A stretch of DNA of 64,000 nucleotides, taken from contig JBHJNQ010000047.1 in NCBI GenBank assembly GCA_050330635.1, forward strand, positions 62,001 through 126,000, in the 5' to 3' direction. A program made the position numbers and the translations under genes. Shown here in pieces: positions 1-9,230 of this stretch; the first letter of the stretch is position 1, and every line of letters starts with the position of its first letter. The notes beneath the pieces were generated by a model. The model was not told the origin of the DNA. It saw only the letters and a program-made list of their open reading frames with translations, and did no database searches. This DNA comes from CADEDH01 sp050330635 (GTDB lineage: Bacteria > Actinomycetota > Acidimicrobiia > Acidimicrobiales > SZUA-35).

Positions 1-695
1 CGGGTCACGAGGGTGACCGGGCCAACCTCGAACGAGGCTTCGTTGCGGCCCAACCGGACCGACACGAGATCGTCCTGGGCCAGGACCCGGTTGAGCTCGC
101 CGAGGGCCCGGGACGGGATCAGCACGCTCTGACCCTCGGCCAGAACCGACACGTCGGACACGTCTCGCATGGCGAGACGGTACGAGTCGGTGGCCACCAG
201 CCGGAGCCCGTCGGACTCGGCGGCGAGGAGGACACCGGTGAGGATGGGACGGGAGTCGTCGCCGCTGGCCGCCAGCACGACCTGCTTGAGGGCGTCGGCC
301 AGTCGGGTGGCCGACAGCGCCACGGGGGCGGCGTCGAGGGGCGACAGCTGGGGGAACTCGTCGCCTGCGATGAGCCGGATGCTGAACTCGGAGCGGCCGG
401 CGCGGATCGTCAACGACTCCTCCTCGGCGGCGAACGAGACGGCACCCGGTTGCACGGCCCGGACGATGTCGGAGGCGAGGCGGGCGGGGATGACGGCGAT
501 GCCGTCCGACTCGCCGGACACGGTCACAGTCGTGGAGATCGTGAGATCGAGATCGCTGCCGGTGAGGGTCAGGGCGTCGCCGGCGAGTTGGGCCCTGATG
601 CCGGACAGGCCGGGCAGGGTCCCCCTCCCACTGACGGCCCGGCCTGCGATACCGAGTGCTTCGACCAGAACATCGCGTTCGCATCGGAACTTCAC
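1..695 (-). CDS. dnaN: DNA polymerase III beta sliding clamp, N-terminal part (cut by window edge)
   Basis: Sliding clamp that tethers DNA polymerase III to DNA. Only about the first 231 codons are in the window; the gene continues beyond base 1. The chosen start is GTG at 695, giving an N-terminus VKFRCERDVLVEALGIAGRA, the usual clamp opening, with GGGGGAG about 8 bases upstream. Later segments such as LTGSDLDLTIS and ATDSYRLAMR are typical of clamp domains 1 and 2. It follows dnaA on the same strand after about 265 bases, the standard actinobacterial order. Identity is secure; only the truncation limits it. Confidence 0.95.
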   Translation of the reverse strand, partial: MKFRCERDVLVEALGIAGRAVSGRGTLPGLSGIRAQLAGDALTLTGSDLDLTISTTVTVSGESDGIAVIPARLASDIVRAVQPGAVSFAAEEESLTIRAGRSEFSIRLIAGDEFPQLSPLDAAPVALSATRLADALKQVVLAASGDDSRPILTGVLLAAESDGLRLVATDSYRLAMRDVSDVSVLAEGQSVLIPSRALGELNRVLAQDDLVSVRLGRNEASFEVGPVTLVT

Positions 696-961
696 GGCCG
701 GTACTCCCCCGTTCGAGTTGCTGTCCTCATTGCTACGAGTCTTCCGTTGTAAAAATGGTAGTGGTGGGTAGTAGGAGCTGTGGAATGTGGACGTACGAGC
801 GTTTGGCCTGCTCAGGAGGCCTTTCGTTGTCCAGAGTCTCCGGTGCGGATCCCCAGGCTGCGATCGGCGGCGAACCAGGGCTGGGGACTGGTCGCAGCGT
901 ATCCACCGGCCACGACGTTCTATGCACAGCCCGGTGCACAACGCTCACCCGGGGTTGTCCC
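696..961. other. dnaA-dnaN spacer, candidate chromosomal origin (oriC)
   Basis: Non-coding spacer between dnaA and dnaN, the place where oriC lies in many actinobacteria. It holds an AT-richer patch near 748-772 and several imperfect DnaA-box-like words: TTGTCCAGA (827-835), TTGTCCCCT (about 954-962), TATCCACCG near 900 and the reverse complement of CATTCCACA near 779-787. None matches TTGTCCACA exactly, so the assignment rests mainly on gene context. The sequence upstream of dnaA is the alternative location. Confidence 0.5.
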
Positions 962-2392
962 CTAGAAATCCCCAGCCTGGGCCTGGTTCCTGACCTTCTT
1001 CTCGAGGGCCATGACGTCGTTGTAGATCTGTGACCGCTCCTTCATGAGGGCGGAGATCTTGTCGCAGGCGTGCATCACGGTGGTGTGGTCCCGTCCACCG
1101 AACTCCCGTGCGATCACCGGGAAGCTGAGATCGGTGAGCTGGCGGGTGACGTACATGGCCATCTGGCGGGTGATCACGAGCGGCCGTCGCCGGGACTTGC
1201 CGGTCAGCTCGTCGATGGCGAACCCGAACTGGTCGACCGTGGCCTCGAGGATCATGGCCACGGTGATCGGCCGGGGCTGGCGGTCGGCGATGAAGTCGCC
1301 GAGGACCTGTTCGGCGACGTCGCGTGTCATCGACTGGCCGTTGAGCGTGGCGAAGGCCGTCACCTTGTTCAGGGCCCCCTCGAGCTCACGGATATTGCTC
1401 GTGATGTTGGTGGCGATGAACTCGCTGACTTCGTTGGGCAGGGCGTGACCCTCCCGGTCGGCCTTCTTGCGGAGGATGGCCATCCGGGTTTCGATGTCGG
1501 GTGGCTGGATGTCGGTCAGCAGGCCCATCATGAAGCGGCTCTTGAGCCGCTCCTCCAGGGTGGGGATGGCGTCGGGCGGCCGGTCGGACGAGAGCACGAT
1601 CTGTCGGTTCGATCCGTAGAGGTCGTTGAAGGTGTGGAAGAGCTCCTCCTGGAGCGAGTCCTTGCCCGCGATGAACTGGATGTCGTCGACGAGGAGCACG
1701 TCGATCTGGCGGTAGCGGCGCTTGAAATCGTTGCCGGAGGAGTTCTTGATCGAGTCGACGAACTCGTTCAGGAAGGTCTCGGTGGAGACGTAGAGGACCT
1801 TTAGCCGGGGGTAGACATCGTTGATGAAATGCTCGATGGCCCGAAGGATGTGGGTCTTGCCAAGTCCGGCTGATCCGTAGATGAACAGTGGGTTGTAGGA
1901 ACCACCCGGCCGTTCGGCCACCGAGAGGGCGGCGGCGTGGGCGAACCGGTTGGACGGGCCGATGACGAAGCTGTCGAAGGTGTAGCGGAGGCGCTGATCG
2001 AGGTGGGCGTCGGTCGATTCGGGCGACACCGGGGCGGTGGCCCGGGCGTCGGACAGGCGGGCGCCGGTGGTGTCGGCGATCGTGAGATCGATGTCGTGGT
2101 CCGCCGGGGCGGCGGGCATGGTGAGGTCGGGGTCGAACAGCGTGGGGAGGAGCAGCTGGAAGTCGACGGAGAGATCATGGCCCGCGGCCTCGGCCACGGC
2201 GTCCTCCACCATGGGCCGGTAGCGGCGATCGAGCTTGTCGCGGATGATCCCGTTCGGCAGTCCGAGGATGAATCGGTCGGCGGTGAGCTCCATGGGCGAC
2301 GCAGGGGCGAAAGTGCTCTGCCACACCCCGTCGCTGACCTGGCTCCGGAGGAGATCTGACGCCGACGTCCATAACTGTTCGGCTGCTAACAC
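962..2392 (-). CDS. dnaA: Chromosomal replication initiator DnaA
   Basis: Origin-binding AAA+ initiator, 476 aa. The N-terminal domain contains LLRSQVSDGVWQSTF; the AAA+ core carries Walker A GSAGLGKTH and Walker B LLVDDIQFIAG; domain IV ends with the DNA-binding signature GGRDHTTVMHA. The reading frame opens upstream, but I place the start at GTG 2392 because GGAGG lies 4 bases before it and the protein then begins VLAAEQLWTSASDLL, like other actinobacterial DnaAs. Domain II (roughly residues 85-125) is short. It is transcribed away from rpmH and towards dnaN. Confidence 0.96.
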   Translation of the reverse strand: MLAAEQLWTSASDLLRSQVSDGVWQSTFAPASPMELTADRFILGLPNGIIRDKLDRRYRPMVEDAVAEAAGHDLSVDFQLLLPTLFDPDLTMPAAPADHDIDLTIADTTGARLSDARATAPVSPESTDAHLDQRLRYTFDSFVIGPSNRFAHAAALSVAERPGGSYNPLFIYGSAGLGKTHILRAIEHFINDVYPRLKVLYVSTETFLNEFVDSIKNSSGNDFKRRYRQIDVLLVDDIQFIAGKDSLQEELFHTFNDLYGSNRQIVLSSDRPPDAIPTLEERLKSRFMMGLLTDIQPPDIETRMAILRKKADREGHALPNEVSEFIATNITSNIRELEGALNKVTAFATLNGQSMTRDVAEQVLGDFIADRQPRPITVAMILEATVDQFGFAIDELTGKSRRRPLVITRQMAMYVTRQLTDLSFPVIAREFGGRDHTTVMHACDKISALMKERSQIYNDVMALEKKVRNQAQAGDF

Positions 2393-2834
2393 GTGACCTC
2401 CACCAGCGGTTTCTCCCCAAGTCCCACAGGTTTGTCCACAGGTCGCCACCGATCATTGGCGGGTGTCGTTACGCCCTGGAATCGACAGAACCCGGTCACC
2501 CGAAGGCCGCTCGGCCCCAGGGCAGATTGACGGTAGCACCCGCCCCGTCCACCGCCCACCTGCGCTGTGGAAATGGTGGGGGCGCTGGGCGGCCCCGGTA
2601 CGATTGAGATCGCGCCGTGCCCCACAGTGCCGTCGGCGACCGTGGCGTCCACGCCGACGTCGGTCCCGGAGGTACTGCAAGGACATGGCGCCGGCGTGGA
2701 CCGGTCGTTCGATCCGGGAGCGCCGCTGGGGTGTCACCCCCTGCTCCCCCGGTCCGAACGACCCGACGGCGGAGTCCGGGTGCCATCGGCCTAGAAGTAG
2801 CGGCAGCAGTCACCGGCACAGGGAGTGTCCTGTA
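2393..2834. promoter_or_regulatory. Divergent dnaA / rpmH intergenic control region with a perfect DnaA box
   Basis: A 442-base gap between the divergent dnaA and rpmH genes. TTGTCCACA at 2432-2440 is a perfect actinobacterial DnaA box, 40 bases upstream of the dnaA start and well placed for autoregulation. TACGAT at 2599-2604 is a possible -10 element for the rpmH operon, which would give a long leader. Apparent reading frames across this gap are shadows without family features. Part of oriC could extend into it. Confidence 0.55.
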
Positions 2835-2969
2835 GTGAAGCGTACGTTTCAACCCAACAACCGTAAGCGGGCCCACAAGCACGGTTTCCGCACCCGGTCG
2901 GCCAGCCGTGGCGGACGTGCCATCCTCCGTGCCCGGCGGGCCAAGGGCCGCCGCCGCCTCAGTGCGTGA
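2835..2969 (+). CDS. rpmH: 50S ribosomal protein L34
   Basis: Very small basic protein of the large ribosomal subunit, 44 aa, the usual family length. The sequence opens VKRTFQPNNRKRAHKHGF and continues with the standard R/K/A/G-rich helix. GTG at 2835 is chosen because the L34 family begins at exactly this motif, although the frame is open further upstream. The stop overlaps the rnpA start (GTGA), so the two are probably translationally coupled. First gene of the rpmH-to-jag block. Confidence 0.97.
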   Translation: MKRTFQPNNRKRAHKHGFRTRSASRGGRAILRARRAKGRRRLSA

Positions 2970-3349
2970 TCTGGCGGATCCGTAGCCGACGGCTCTTCGA
3001 TGAGCTCCGCCGCGGCGGCGCCCGGGCCCGAAACGGGACCGTACGCATGAGCTATGTGGACATCGTGACCGATCATCCCCAGGTGGCCTTCGCTTTCGGA
3101 CGGCGGTTCGGCACCGCCGTCGAGCGGAACCGGGCCCGCCGTCGGCTGCGGGCGGCGTTCGCTGCCGCCTGGGATCCGGCCCTCTTTCGCCCCGGCGCCT
3201 TTCAGTTGACGGGCCCCCGACAGCTGTTGGCGGCGCCGTTCGCCACCGTGGTTGACAACGTCGAGTGGTGTCTTGCCGAGGTCGCCCCGGTCCGCTCGGA
3301 CGAGCCCGGGCCCCGTGCGGCGGCCGCCAGCTGCGGGACGACCCGATGA
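2966..3349 (+). CDS. rnpA: Ribonuclease P protein component
   Basis: Protein subunit of RNase P, which matures tRNA 5' ends together with an RNA subunit that I do not see in this window. 127 aa. The family signature is FGRRFGTAVERNRARRRLR, holding the conserved RNR motif, preceded by the usual beta-strand region MSYVDIVTDHPQVAFAFG. GTG 2966 overlaps the rpmH stop by 4 bases. The C-terminal 25 residues are low-complexity and not conserved. The yidD start overlaps the end of this gene. Confidence 0.93.
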   Translation: MIWRIRSRRLFDELRRGGARARNGTVRMSYVDIVTDHPQVAFAFGRRFGTAVERNRARRRLRAAFAAAWDPALFRPGAFQLTGPRQLLAAPFATVVDNVEWCLAEVAPVRSDEPGPRAAAASCGTTR

Positions 3350-3558
3350 AGCGCCTCGTGTTGGGTGCCATCGGCCTGTATCAGAGCTGGTCGTCGTTGC
3401 GGCCGCCCCGCTGCCGCTACCTGCCAACCTGTTCGCACTACGCCGCCGAGGCCATCGACCGCCACGGTGTTGGCCGCGGGAGCTGGCTGGCCCTGCGGCG
3501 CCTTGCACGCTGCCATCCCTTCGGGTCGTTCGGTTTCGACCCAGTTCCGGAGAAGTAG
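3346..3558 (+). CDS. yidD: Membrane protein insertion efficiency factor YidD
   Basis: Small (70 aa) membrane-associated protein that aids YidC-dependent insertion. It carries the family pattern LYQSWSSLRPPRCRYLPTCS (conserved cysteines), HYAAEAIDRHG and RRLARCHPFG. ATG 3346 overlaps the rnpA stop, and yidC begins 8 bases after its stop, so rnpA-yidD-yidC is one translation-coupled unit, as in most bacteria. Confidence 0.94.
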   Translation: MKRLVLGAIGLYQSWSSLRPPRCRYLPTCSHYAAEAIDRHGVGRGSWLALRRLARCHPFGSFGFDPVPEK

Positions 3559-3565
3559 ACCTCGC

Positions 3566-4834
3566 ATGTTCGACGCTGTCGCCAGAGTCCTGGCCTTCTT
3601 CTACGAGCTTCCCGTTGTCGGCGGCTCGTACGGGTTGGCCATCATCATGCTCACCGGAGCGGTGATGATCCTCCTGATGCCGCTGACGCTTAAGGCCACG
3701 CGCTCAACCATGCGGATGCAGGAGGTGCAGCCCAAGCTGAAGGAGCTGCAGCGCAAACACAAGGACGACAAACAGACGCTCAACACCGAGATGATGGCGT
3801 TGTACCAGGAGCACGGCATCAACCCCATCGGTGGCTGCCTACCGATGGTGGCGCAGCTGCCGGTGTTCCTTGTGCTGTTCCGGATTCTGGATGGCCTCTC
3901 GACCCGGGTGTCGGACCGGGCGTTCTTCTCGATCGCCAACCATGCCAGGGTCCAGGTCGGCGGCACAGCGGTCGATGGCCAGAACTTCGACCCGTCGTAT
4001 CTCTCGCACACGTCGGACATGTACCGGGACCTGAGTGGCTCCACGCGGATGTCGTTCGGCCCGTTCGATCTGTTCGATCTCGCCCTTCACCCGCTGGACG
4101 TGATCCGCGACTCAATCGTGTCGGGGCTGCCCTACGTGGCGCTGATCCTGTTCGTGGTCTTCACCAGCTTCTACCAGCAGCGGCAGGTGTCGGCCCGACG
4201 CAACGGGCAGATGATAATGAACCCCCAGCAGGAGATGCTTTTGAAGGTCCTGCCCCTGATGTCGGGCATCTGGAGCTTCGTTTTCCCCGCCGGCCTCGTC
4301 CTCTACTGGGCGACGTCGAACGTGTTCCGGATCGGGCAACAGGCCTACATCACCAGGGCGTTCTACGGCGATGCGGATGACCAGGAAACGGCCGCCGGTG
4401 AGGCGGAGACACCCGCCGATCCGGTCGACCGGGGCAAGTCGACGAAGGACAAGCCGGCTTTGAGCGCGGAGGATCGGACGGCGGCCTCATCGAAGAACGT
4501 GGCCGACGGCGATACCGAGCGGACGTCGGCGAGCGCCGGGGCGTCGAAGCCGGGTGCGGATCCGGAGCCGGCGACCTCGGCGAGCCGCTGGTCGCGGTTG
4601 ACCAAGGCGGGGGGCGACGGGGGCGACGGTAGCTCAACGGCCGCGTCCCGCAACGGCAACAGCAACGGCACGGGACGCAACCGTGAGGAGGCCTGGGCCC
4701 AGCGGCGACGGGAGAAGGCCCGGGCGCAGGCCGGGAAGAAGCGGACAGACGAGAAGAAGCGGACGGACGAGCCGAGCAGGGTGACCCCAAAGGGGACCAA
4801 ACCCGGCGGCGCCAAGAAGAAGCGGAAGAGGTAG
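3566..4834 (+). CDS. yidC: Membrane protein insertase YidC/Oxa1 family
   Basis: Inserts and folds inner-membrane proteins, with or without SecYEG. 422 aa from ATG 3566. The core (about residues 1-270) has a first helix LAIIMLTGAVMILLMPLTL, the charged cytoplasmic hairpin with MRMQEVQPKLKELQRKHKDD, and NPIGGCLPMVAQLPVFLVLF, followed by two more membrane segments. The last 140 or so residues are a hydrophilic Lys/Arg/Ser-rich tail ending GGAKKKRKR, longer than usual and likely ribosome- or RNA-contacting. It lacks the large periplasmic domain of proteobacterial YidC, as expected for an actinobacterium. Confidence 0.95.
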   Translation: MFDAVARVLAFFYELPVVGGSYGLAIIMLTGAVMILLMPLTLKATRSTMRMQEVQPKLKELQRKHKDDKQTLNTEMMALYQEHGINPIGGCLPMVAQLPVFLVLFRILDGLSTRVSDRAFFSIANHARVQVGGTAVDGQNFDPSYLSHTSDMYRDLSGSTRMSFGPFDLFDLALHPLDVIRDSIVSGLPYVALILFVVFTSFYQQRQVSARRNGQMIMNPQQEMLLKVLPLMSGIWSFVFPAGLVLYWATSNVFRIGQQAYITRAFYGDADDQETAAGEAETPADPVDRGKSTKDKPALSAEDRTAASSKNVADGDTERTSASAGASKPGADPEPATSASRWSRLTKAGGDGGDGSSTAASRNGNSNGTGRNREEAWAQRRREKARAQAGKKRTDEKKRTDEPSRVTPKGTKPGGAKKKRKR

Positions 4835-4840
4835 ACACGC

Positions 4841-5956
4841 GTGGAATGGGTGAACATCACGGCCAAGACACTGCCGGAGGCGATCGATCTTGCCCTCGAC
4901 AACCTGGGTGTCGACGAGGCCGAGGCCGAGATCGAAGTGTTGGAGGAGCCGAAGCAGGGACTGTTCGGTCGGACGCGTGGCAACGCCCGGGTCCGGGCGA
5001 GAGTCAGACCGCGCACTACCCGGCCCAAGGTGGAACGTGGACGGCAACGGCGTCGACGGGGCGAGGGCAGCGAGGCGAACGGCGGCAAGACCCCGAAGAG
5101 TGGCCCCCGGCGCGATGGTCGTGCCGAGGGCAGCGACGAGAGCGACGACAGCCCGAAGGAGTCCGTGGCGGCGGATGAGGGACAGGCGGCGGGGCCCGAG
5201 AGCGCCCCGGTCCGGGAGCGCAGCGGTCAGGATCGTTCGAACAAGCAGCGCAAGGCGAAAGCCGCGGTCGAGGAGGCCAGCATGGAAGAGGTACGGAGCC
5301 ACCTCGAGGTGTTCCTCGGCGGACTGACGGAGGCCTTCGGTTTCGATGACGGTGTCACCGTGGTCGATGACGGCGACGACGGGTTGGTAGCTCAGGTCAA
5401 CGGTCGACACGGTCTGATGGTCGGACCCAAGGCCCGCACCCTCGACGCCATCCAGGAGTTGGCCCGCGTTTCCTCGCAGCGGACGGCGCCCAGTTCGATC
5501 CGGATCAAGGTCGATGTCGGTGGCTACCGGGAGATGAGGGCGGAGGCCCTGCGCAAGTTCGCGGTGGAAGCGGCCGAGGCGGCGCTGGGCGATGGACGTG
5601 AGCGCACCCTGGAGCCGATGAACTCCGCCGATCGCAAAATCGTGCACGACGCGCTCTCGGAGATGCCCGGTATCGAGACCCGTTCGGTGGGCGATGATCC
5701 ACGTCGGCGGGTCGTGGTGGTACCAGCAGGCGACGGCGACGGGAACGACGAGTCGGTGGGGGAGGTGGCCGGGGCCGCCGAGCTCGCTGGCGCTGAGGGC
5801 GTCGGCGTCGAGGATACGTCGGCTGCCGGTGGTGACGAGGTCGACGTCAACGCCGTCGACGATGAGCGGGCCGAGATCGACGACGAGGGCGACGGGCACG
5901 ACGAGGACGGCGACAAGGTGGAGGGCGCCGCCGACTCGCGAATAGTCACCGATTGA
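4841..5956 (+). CDS. jag: Jag/KhpB RNA-binding protein (Jag_N, KH, R3H)
   Basis: RNA-binding protein normally encoded next to yidC and linked to cell-wall growth control in other Gram-positives. 371 aa. Jag_N domain at residues 1-50 (ITAKTLPEAIDLALDNLGV, then EEPKQGLFGR); a charged linker to about 145; a KH-like domain around 180-250 including NGRHGLMVGPKARTLDAIQE; an R3H domain near 260-295 with PMNSADRKIVHDAL. The last 70 residues form an unusually long acidic Asp/Glu tail. GTG 4841 is 6 bases after the yidC stop. A strong hairpin follows the gene. Confidence 0.92.
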   Translation: MEWVNITAKTLPEAIDLALDNLGVDEAEAEIEVLEEPKQGLFGRTRGNARVRARVRPRTTRPKVERGRQRRRRGEGSEANGGKTPKSGPRRDGRAEGSDESDDSPKESVAADEGQAAGPESAPVRERSGQDRSNKQRKAKAAVEEASMEEVRSHLEVFLGGLTEAFGFDDGVTVVDDGDDGLVAQVNGRHGLMVGPKARTLDAIQELARVSSQRTAPSSIRIKVDVGGYREMRAEALRKFAVEAAEAALGDGRERTLEPMNSADRKIVHDALSEMPGIETRSVGDDPRRRVVVVPAGDGDGNDESVGEVAGAAELAGAEGVGVEDTSAAGGDEVDVNAVDDERAEIDDEGDGHDEDGDKVEGAADSRIVTD

Positions 5957-5971
5957 TTTGCGATGGCGGTG

Positions 5972-6000
5972 GGAGGGCACCCGTTCGGCGGGTGCCCTCC
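5972..6000 (+). terminator. Intrinsic terminator-like hairpin after jag
   Basis: A perfect 12-bp stem (GGAGGGCACCCG at 5972-5983 with CGGGTGCCCTCC at 5989-6000) closes a 5-base TTCGG loop, 15 bases after the jag stop. There is no U-run after it, which is common in high-GC actinobacteria. It probably ends the rpmH-jag operon and separates it from rsmG. Confidence 0.75.
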
Positions 6001-6168
6001 GTCGCGTTCGGAGCGCCGGCGGCGAGCGAGGTGAGCCTGGGTGGTGTGGTGCGAGATCTCGACCGCTGTGGGTATATTCCGGGACTTGCTGGGGATATCT
6101 GGGGGCCGTTGGGGTTGAATGCTGGGGGCCCCGGGCGGGGGATGTTGGGACCGATGCCGACGTGAACG

Positions 6169-6798
6169 ATGACGGGTAGCACCGAGCGATCGAGGTTGCT
6201 GACGGTGCTCGAGCGGGCCCAGCGTTTGGGCTTCGTGGGGCCGGGGCCTCCGGAAGAGCACGTCGCCCATGCCCTCGGGTTCGCCGAAGCGCTCGGTGCG
6301 CCCGGGTCTGGCGATGGCGCCGGGCTCGACTTCGCCGACCTCGGCGCGGGCGGCGGTCTACCCTCCCTACCGATCCTGGTGCTGGGTCTTCCCCGTGCTC
6401 GGGCGACGTTGATCGATTCCAGCCAACGTCGGACAGCCTTTCTCGTATGGGCGGGTGTGGAGCTCGAGCTCGAGGCGCGACTGACGGTGGTCACGGGACG
6501 GGCCGAGGAGGTGGCGCACCGCCCGGGACACCGACGACGCTACGACGCCGTCGTCGCCCGCGGTTTCGGTCCCCCGGCCACGACCATCGAGATCGCGGTG
6601 GGGCTGGTGCGCCGGGACGGGCGCTGCGTAATCAGCGAGCCGCCGGGTGGACGACGGTGGCCGCCGGATGTTCTGGCCGGATTGGGGCTGGTCGCCGTCG
6701 CGGGTTCACCGGGGTTCGCGGTACTGCATGCCGTGGGCGATCCTCCGGAGATGATGCCCCGGCCGGTCAAGCGGCAGCGCCGAGAACCCCTGTTCTGA
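6169..6798 (+). CDS. rsmG: 16S rRNA (guanine-N7) methyltransferase RsmG (divergent)
   Basis: SAM-dependent enzyme that methylates G527 of 16S rRNA; 209 aa. The SAM-binding loop reads DLGAGGGLPSLPI and is followed by LIDSSQRRTAFL, GRAEEVAH and YDAVVARGFG, matching the family's order of motifs but with several substitutions from the usual DLGSGAGFPGIPL and RA motifs. The position between jag and parA is the conserved rsmG (gidB) slot, which supports the call. ATG 6169 is the first in-frame start. Activity of so divergent a copy is likely but not certain. Confidence 0.85.
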   Translation: MTGSTERSRLLTVLERAQRLGFVGPGPPEEHVAHALGFAEALGAPGSGDGAGLDFADLGAGGGLPSLPILVLGLPRARATLIDSSQRRTAFLVWAGVELELEARLTVVTGRAEEVAHRPGHRRRYDAVVARGFGPPATTIEIAVGLVRRDGRCVISEPPGGRRWPPDVLAGLGLVAVAGSPGFAVLHAVGDPPEMMPRPVKRQRREPLF

Positions 6799-7006
6799 GC
6801 GCGGATGATGGGGTGGGTGCACCCGATGACTGGCTGTGCGGACGATGCGGGGAAGGCGACCGACGTGGAGGTTGGCGGATTGACGTCGCTGGCGGGCCGC
6901 CAGGGTGCATGCTGGTGGGGCGGACGAATTCGGCTGCACTGTGGTCGGGCGGGTTGAAGTTGCGCGGTTCGCCGGACAAGATGGCGGCCACCAGGAGGAT
7001 CGAAGC

Positions 7007-7831
7007 TTGACGACGTTCGAATCCAGCGAGCAGAGCAGGGGAGCGACCGGATCGCGGAGCGCTCGCCTCATCGCGGTGGCCAACCAGAAGGGCGGCGTGG
7101 GCAAGACGACGACGGCGGTGAATCTGGGAGCGGCGGCCGCCGAGCTCGGGCACCGGGTGCTGATTGTCGATCTCGATCCCCAGGGCAACGCGAGCACGGG
7201 CCTGGGTATCAATCCCCGGACGCTGCAATCGTCGATGTACGACGTGTTGCTCCACGACGTCCCGATGGACGATGCGATCGAAGCCGTCGCAGTCCGGAAC
7301 CTCTTTCTCGCCCCTGCCAACCTGGATCTGGCCGGGGCCGAGATCGAGCTGGTGCCGGCCTTCAGCCGGGAGATGCGGCTGAAGAATGCCCTGAACAAGG
7401 TCAAGGAGGACTTCGACATCGTCCTGATCGATTGTCCGCCATCGCTCGGCCTGTTGACGGTCAACGCCTTCGCCGCTGCTACCGAGGTGCTGGTGCCGAT
7501 CCAGTGTGAGTACTACGCGCTGGAGGGTCTGGGCCAACTGTTGCGCAACGTCGACCTGGTGCAGCGGAATCTGAACTCGGAACTGCACCTGTCGCACATC
7601 GTGCTGGTCATGTTCGACGCCCGGACGAACCTGGCGAGCCAGGTGGCCACCGAGGTTCGGGAGCACTTCGGCGACCTCGTGTGTCAGACCGTGATCCCCC
7701 GCACGGTTCGGTTGTCCGAGGCACCGAGCTTCGGCCAGCCGATCACGGTGTTCGACACCGCTTCCCGTGGGGCGCTGTCGTACCGAGACCTGGCCCGTGA
7801 GGTGGCGGGCGAGCCGCCAGGTAGCTCCTGA
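7007..7831 (+). CDS. parA: Chromosome partitioning ATPase ParA (Soj)
   Basis: ParA/MinD-type ATPase that moves ParB-parS complexes and so segregates replication origins; 274 aa. Deviant Walker A KGGVGKTTTAVNL, then IVDLDPQGNASTGLG and Walker B-like IVLIDCPPSLGLLTVNA. The frame is open upstream to 6905, but TTG 7007 is preferred because GGAGG lies 8 bases before it and the extra residues are not ParA-like. parB starts 4 bases after its stop. Contrast with the second, more divergent ParA-type gene at 11551. Confidence 0.95.
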   Translation: MTTFESSEQSRGATGSRSARLIAVANQKGGVGKTTTAVNLGAAAAELGHRVLIVDLDPQGNASTGLGINPRTLQSSMYDVLLHDVPMDDAIEAVAVRNLFLAPANLDLAGAEIELVPAFSREMRLKNALNKVKEDFDIVLIDCPPSLGLLTVNAFAAATEVLVPIQCEYYALEGLGQLLRNVDLVQRNLNSELHLSHIVLVMFDARTNLASQVATEVREHFGDLVCQTVIPRTVRLSEAPSFGQPITVFDTASRGALSYRDLAREVAGEPPGSS

Positions 7832-7835
7832 GGCG

Positions 7836-8765
7836 ATGGTCGAGGACGAGAGCCTCGACGCCCTCCTGGGGTTGTCGGAGGGGACCGCGGCGCGGCGGCC
7901 GGTTGGGTTAGAGGCGGGCAGGCCTCGGGACGAGGACCACCAGCGCGCCGACGTTCAGCCACCACCGGCACGTCTGGAGACGTTGCCGATACGGTCGATC
8001 ATCCCCAACACGTTCCAGCCCCGGCGGCGGTTCGACGACGAGGAGCTGACGTCGCTAACCCGATCGGTGTCGGAGGTGGGGGTGCTGCAGCCGGTGCTGG
8101 TGCGTCCGCTCGAGCCTCATATCGACGGGGATCGATACGAGTTGATCGCCGGTGAGCGGCGGTGGCGGGCGGCGCAACGAGCTGGCTTGTCGGTGATTCC
8201 GGCGATCGTGCGGGTGGCGGACGACGTTTCGTCGCTAGAGACGGCCGTCGTGGAGAACCTTCATCGAGCCGACCTGAACGCTCTCGAGGAAGCGGCGGCG
8301 TACCGACAGTTGATCGACGAGTTCTCGTTGACGCAGGAGGACGTGGCGCGGCGTGTCGGCAAGAGTCGGTCGGGTGTGGCCAACACGCTGCGGCTGCTCA
8401 CGTTGCCGCTGGTGGTCCAGCGTCTCGTCATCAACGGCGCACTGAGCGCCGGGCACGCCCGGGCACTGGTGGCGCTACCAACCGCCGAGACACAGATCGG
8501 ACTGGCTGAGCGGATCGTGGCGGAGGGCCTGAGTGTCCGCCAGGCCGAGACGGCGGCGCGGCGGCTCGAGGAGGACCGGCAGGATCGACCGGGCAGAGGT
8601 CTCGAACGCAACCGGCCCGTGGCCGTGCTCGAGGTCGAGACCCTGCTAGCGGATCGGCTGGCGACAAGGGTGCGGGTGCGCCAGGACGGTGGCCGGGGCC
8701 GGGTGACGATCGAGTTCGCCGACCTCGATGATCTCGAGCGCCTGGCCCGATTGCTGCTTCCGTAG
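7836..8765 (+). CDS. parB: Chromosome partitioning protein ParB (Spo0J)
   Basis: CTP-dependent clamp that loads at parS and spreads to form the segregation complex; 309 aa. The N-terminal domain has VLQPVLVRPL and the CTP-binding ELIAGERRWRAAQRAGL; next come AVVENLHRADLNALEEA and a helix-turn-helix LTQEDVARRVGKSRSGVANT; the C-terminal segment is a dimerisation domain with VTIEFADLDDLERLARLLL. ATG 7836 gives MVEDESLDALLG, a typical ParA-interacting N-terminus. A perfect parS lies 450 bases downstream. Confidence 0.95.
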   Translation: MVEDESLDALLGLSEGTAARRPVGLEAGRPRDEDHQRADVQPPPARLETLPIRSIIPNTFQPRRRFDDEELTSLTRSVSEVGVLQPVLVRPLEPHIDGDRYELIAGERRWRAAQRAGLSVIPAIVRVADDVSSLETAVVENLHRADLNALEEAAAYRQLIDEFSLTQEDVARRVGKSRSGVANTLRLLTLPLVVQRLVINGALSAGHARALVALPTAETQIGLAERIVAEGLSVRQAETAARRLEEDRQDRPGRGLERNRPVAVLEVETLLADRLATRVRVRQDGGRGRVTIEFADLDDLERLARLLLP

Positions 8766-9214
8766 CGGCGCGCCCGTGGGAGAATAGGGCTGGCGGGCGG
8801 ACACTCGGCCGGGGACGTGCCGTGGCGGCCGAGCCGAGCGTGTCGTCGGTGGCGGTTGGCGCGTGTCACGGTCCGCGGTCAGTCACCCACAGCGTGTGGA
8901 TATGCCTGTGTGAAACTCTCTTGACGCGGCGGGAGTCTACGACTGCGTTGTGGTTGGCACGCTGAAGGCCGTGAGGCTGTCGTCGGCGGCGACGGTATGT
9001 GGTCCGCCCGGTGCGCCCCAGGGTGACGGTGCGGGGGAAAGGACCCTGGACAATCCGAGTCGTCCGAGCAACTGGCCTCGCTGGAGGCGTCCTGCAGGCA
9101 CGGCGTGGGGGGCCCGGCGGGTGGGCCAGCTAGCGACGATTGGACGTCGCCTAGGTGTCGGAGGGTGGAGGGGCCTCGGAGCCTGAAGGGCCCGCGAGGC
9201 CGTCGCTTGCCGGG

Positions 9215-9230
9215 TGTTTCACGTGAAACA
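9215..9230. promoter_or_regulatory. parS: parS centromere site
   Basis: TGTTTCACGTGAAACA, a perfect match to the conserved bacterial parS palindrome, 450 bases downstream of parB. It is the only perfect copy I found in the window. ParB should load here; its closeness to dnaA and oriC fits normal chromosomal organisation. Confidence 0.96.

Noticed and set aside
7010..7024. GTTCGAATCC, resembling a tRNA T-arm
   Set aside because: It lies at the start of parA and no acceptor, D or anticodon arm surrounds it.
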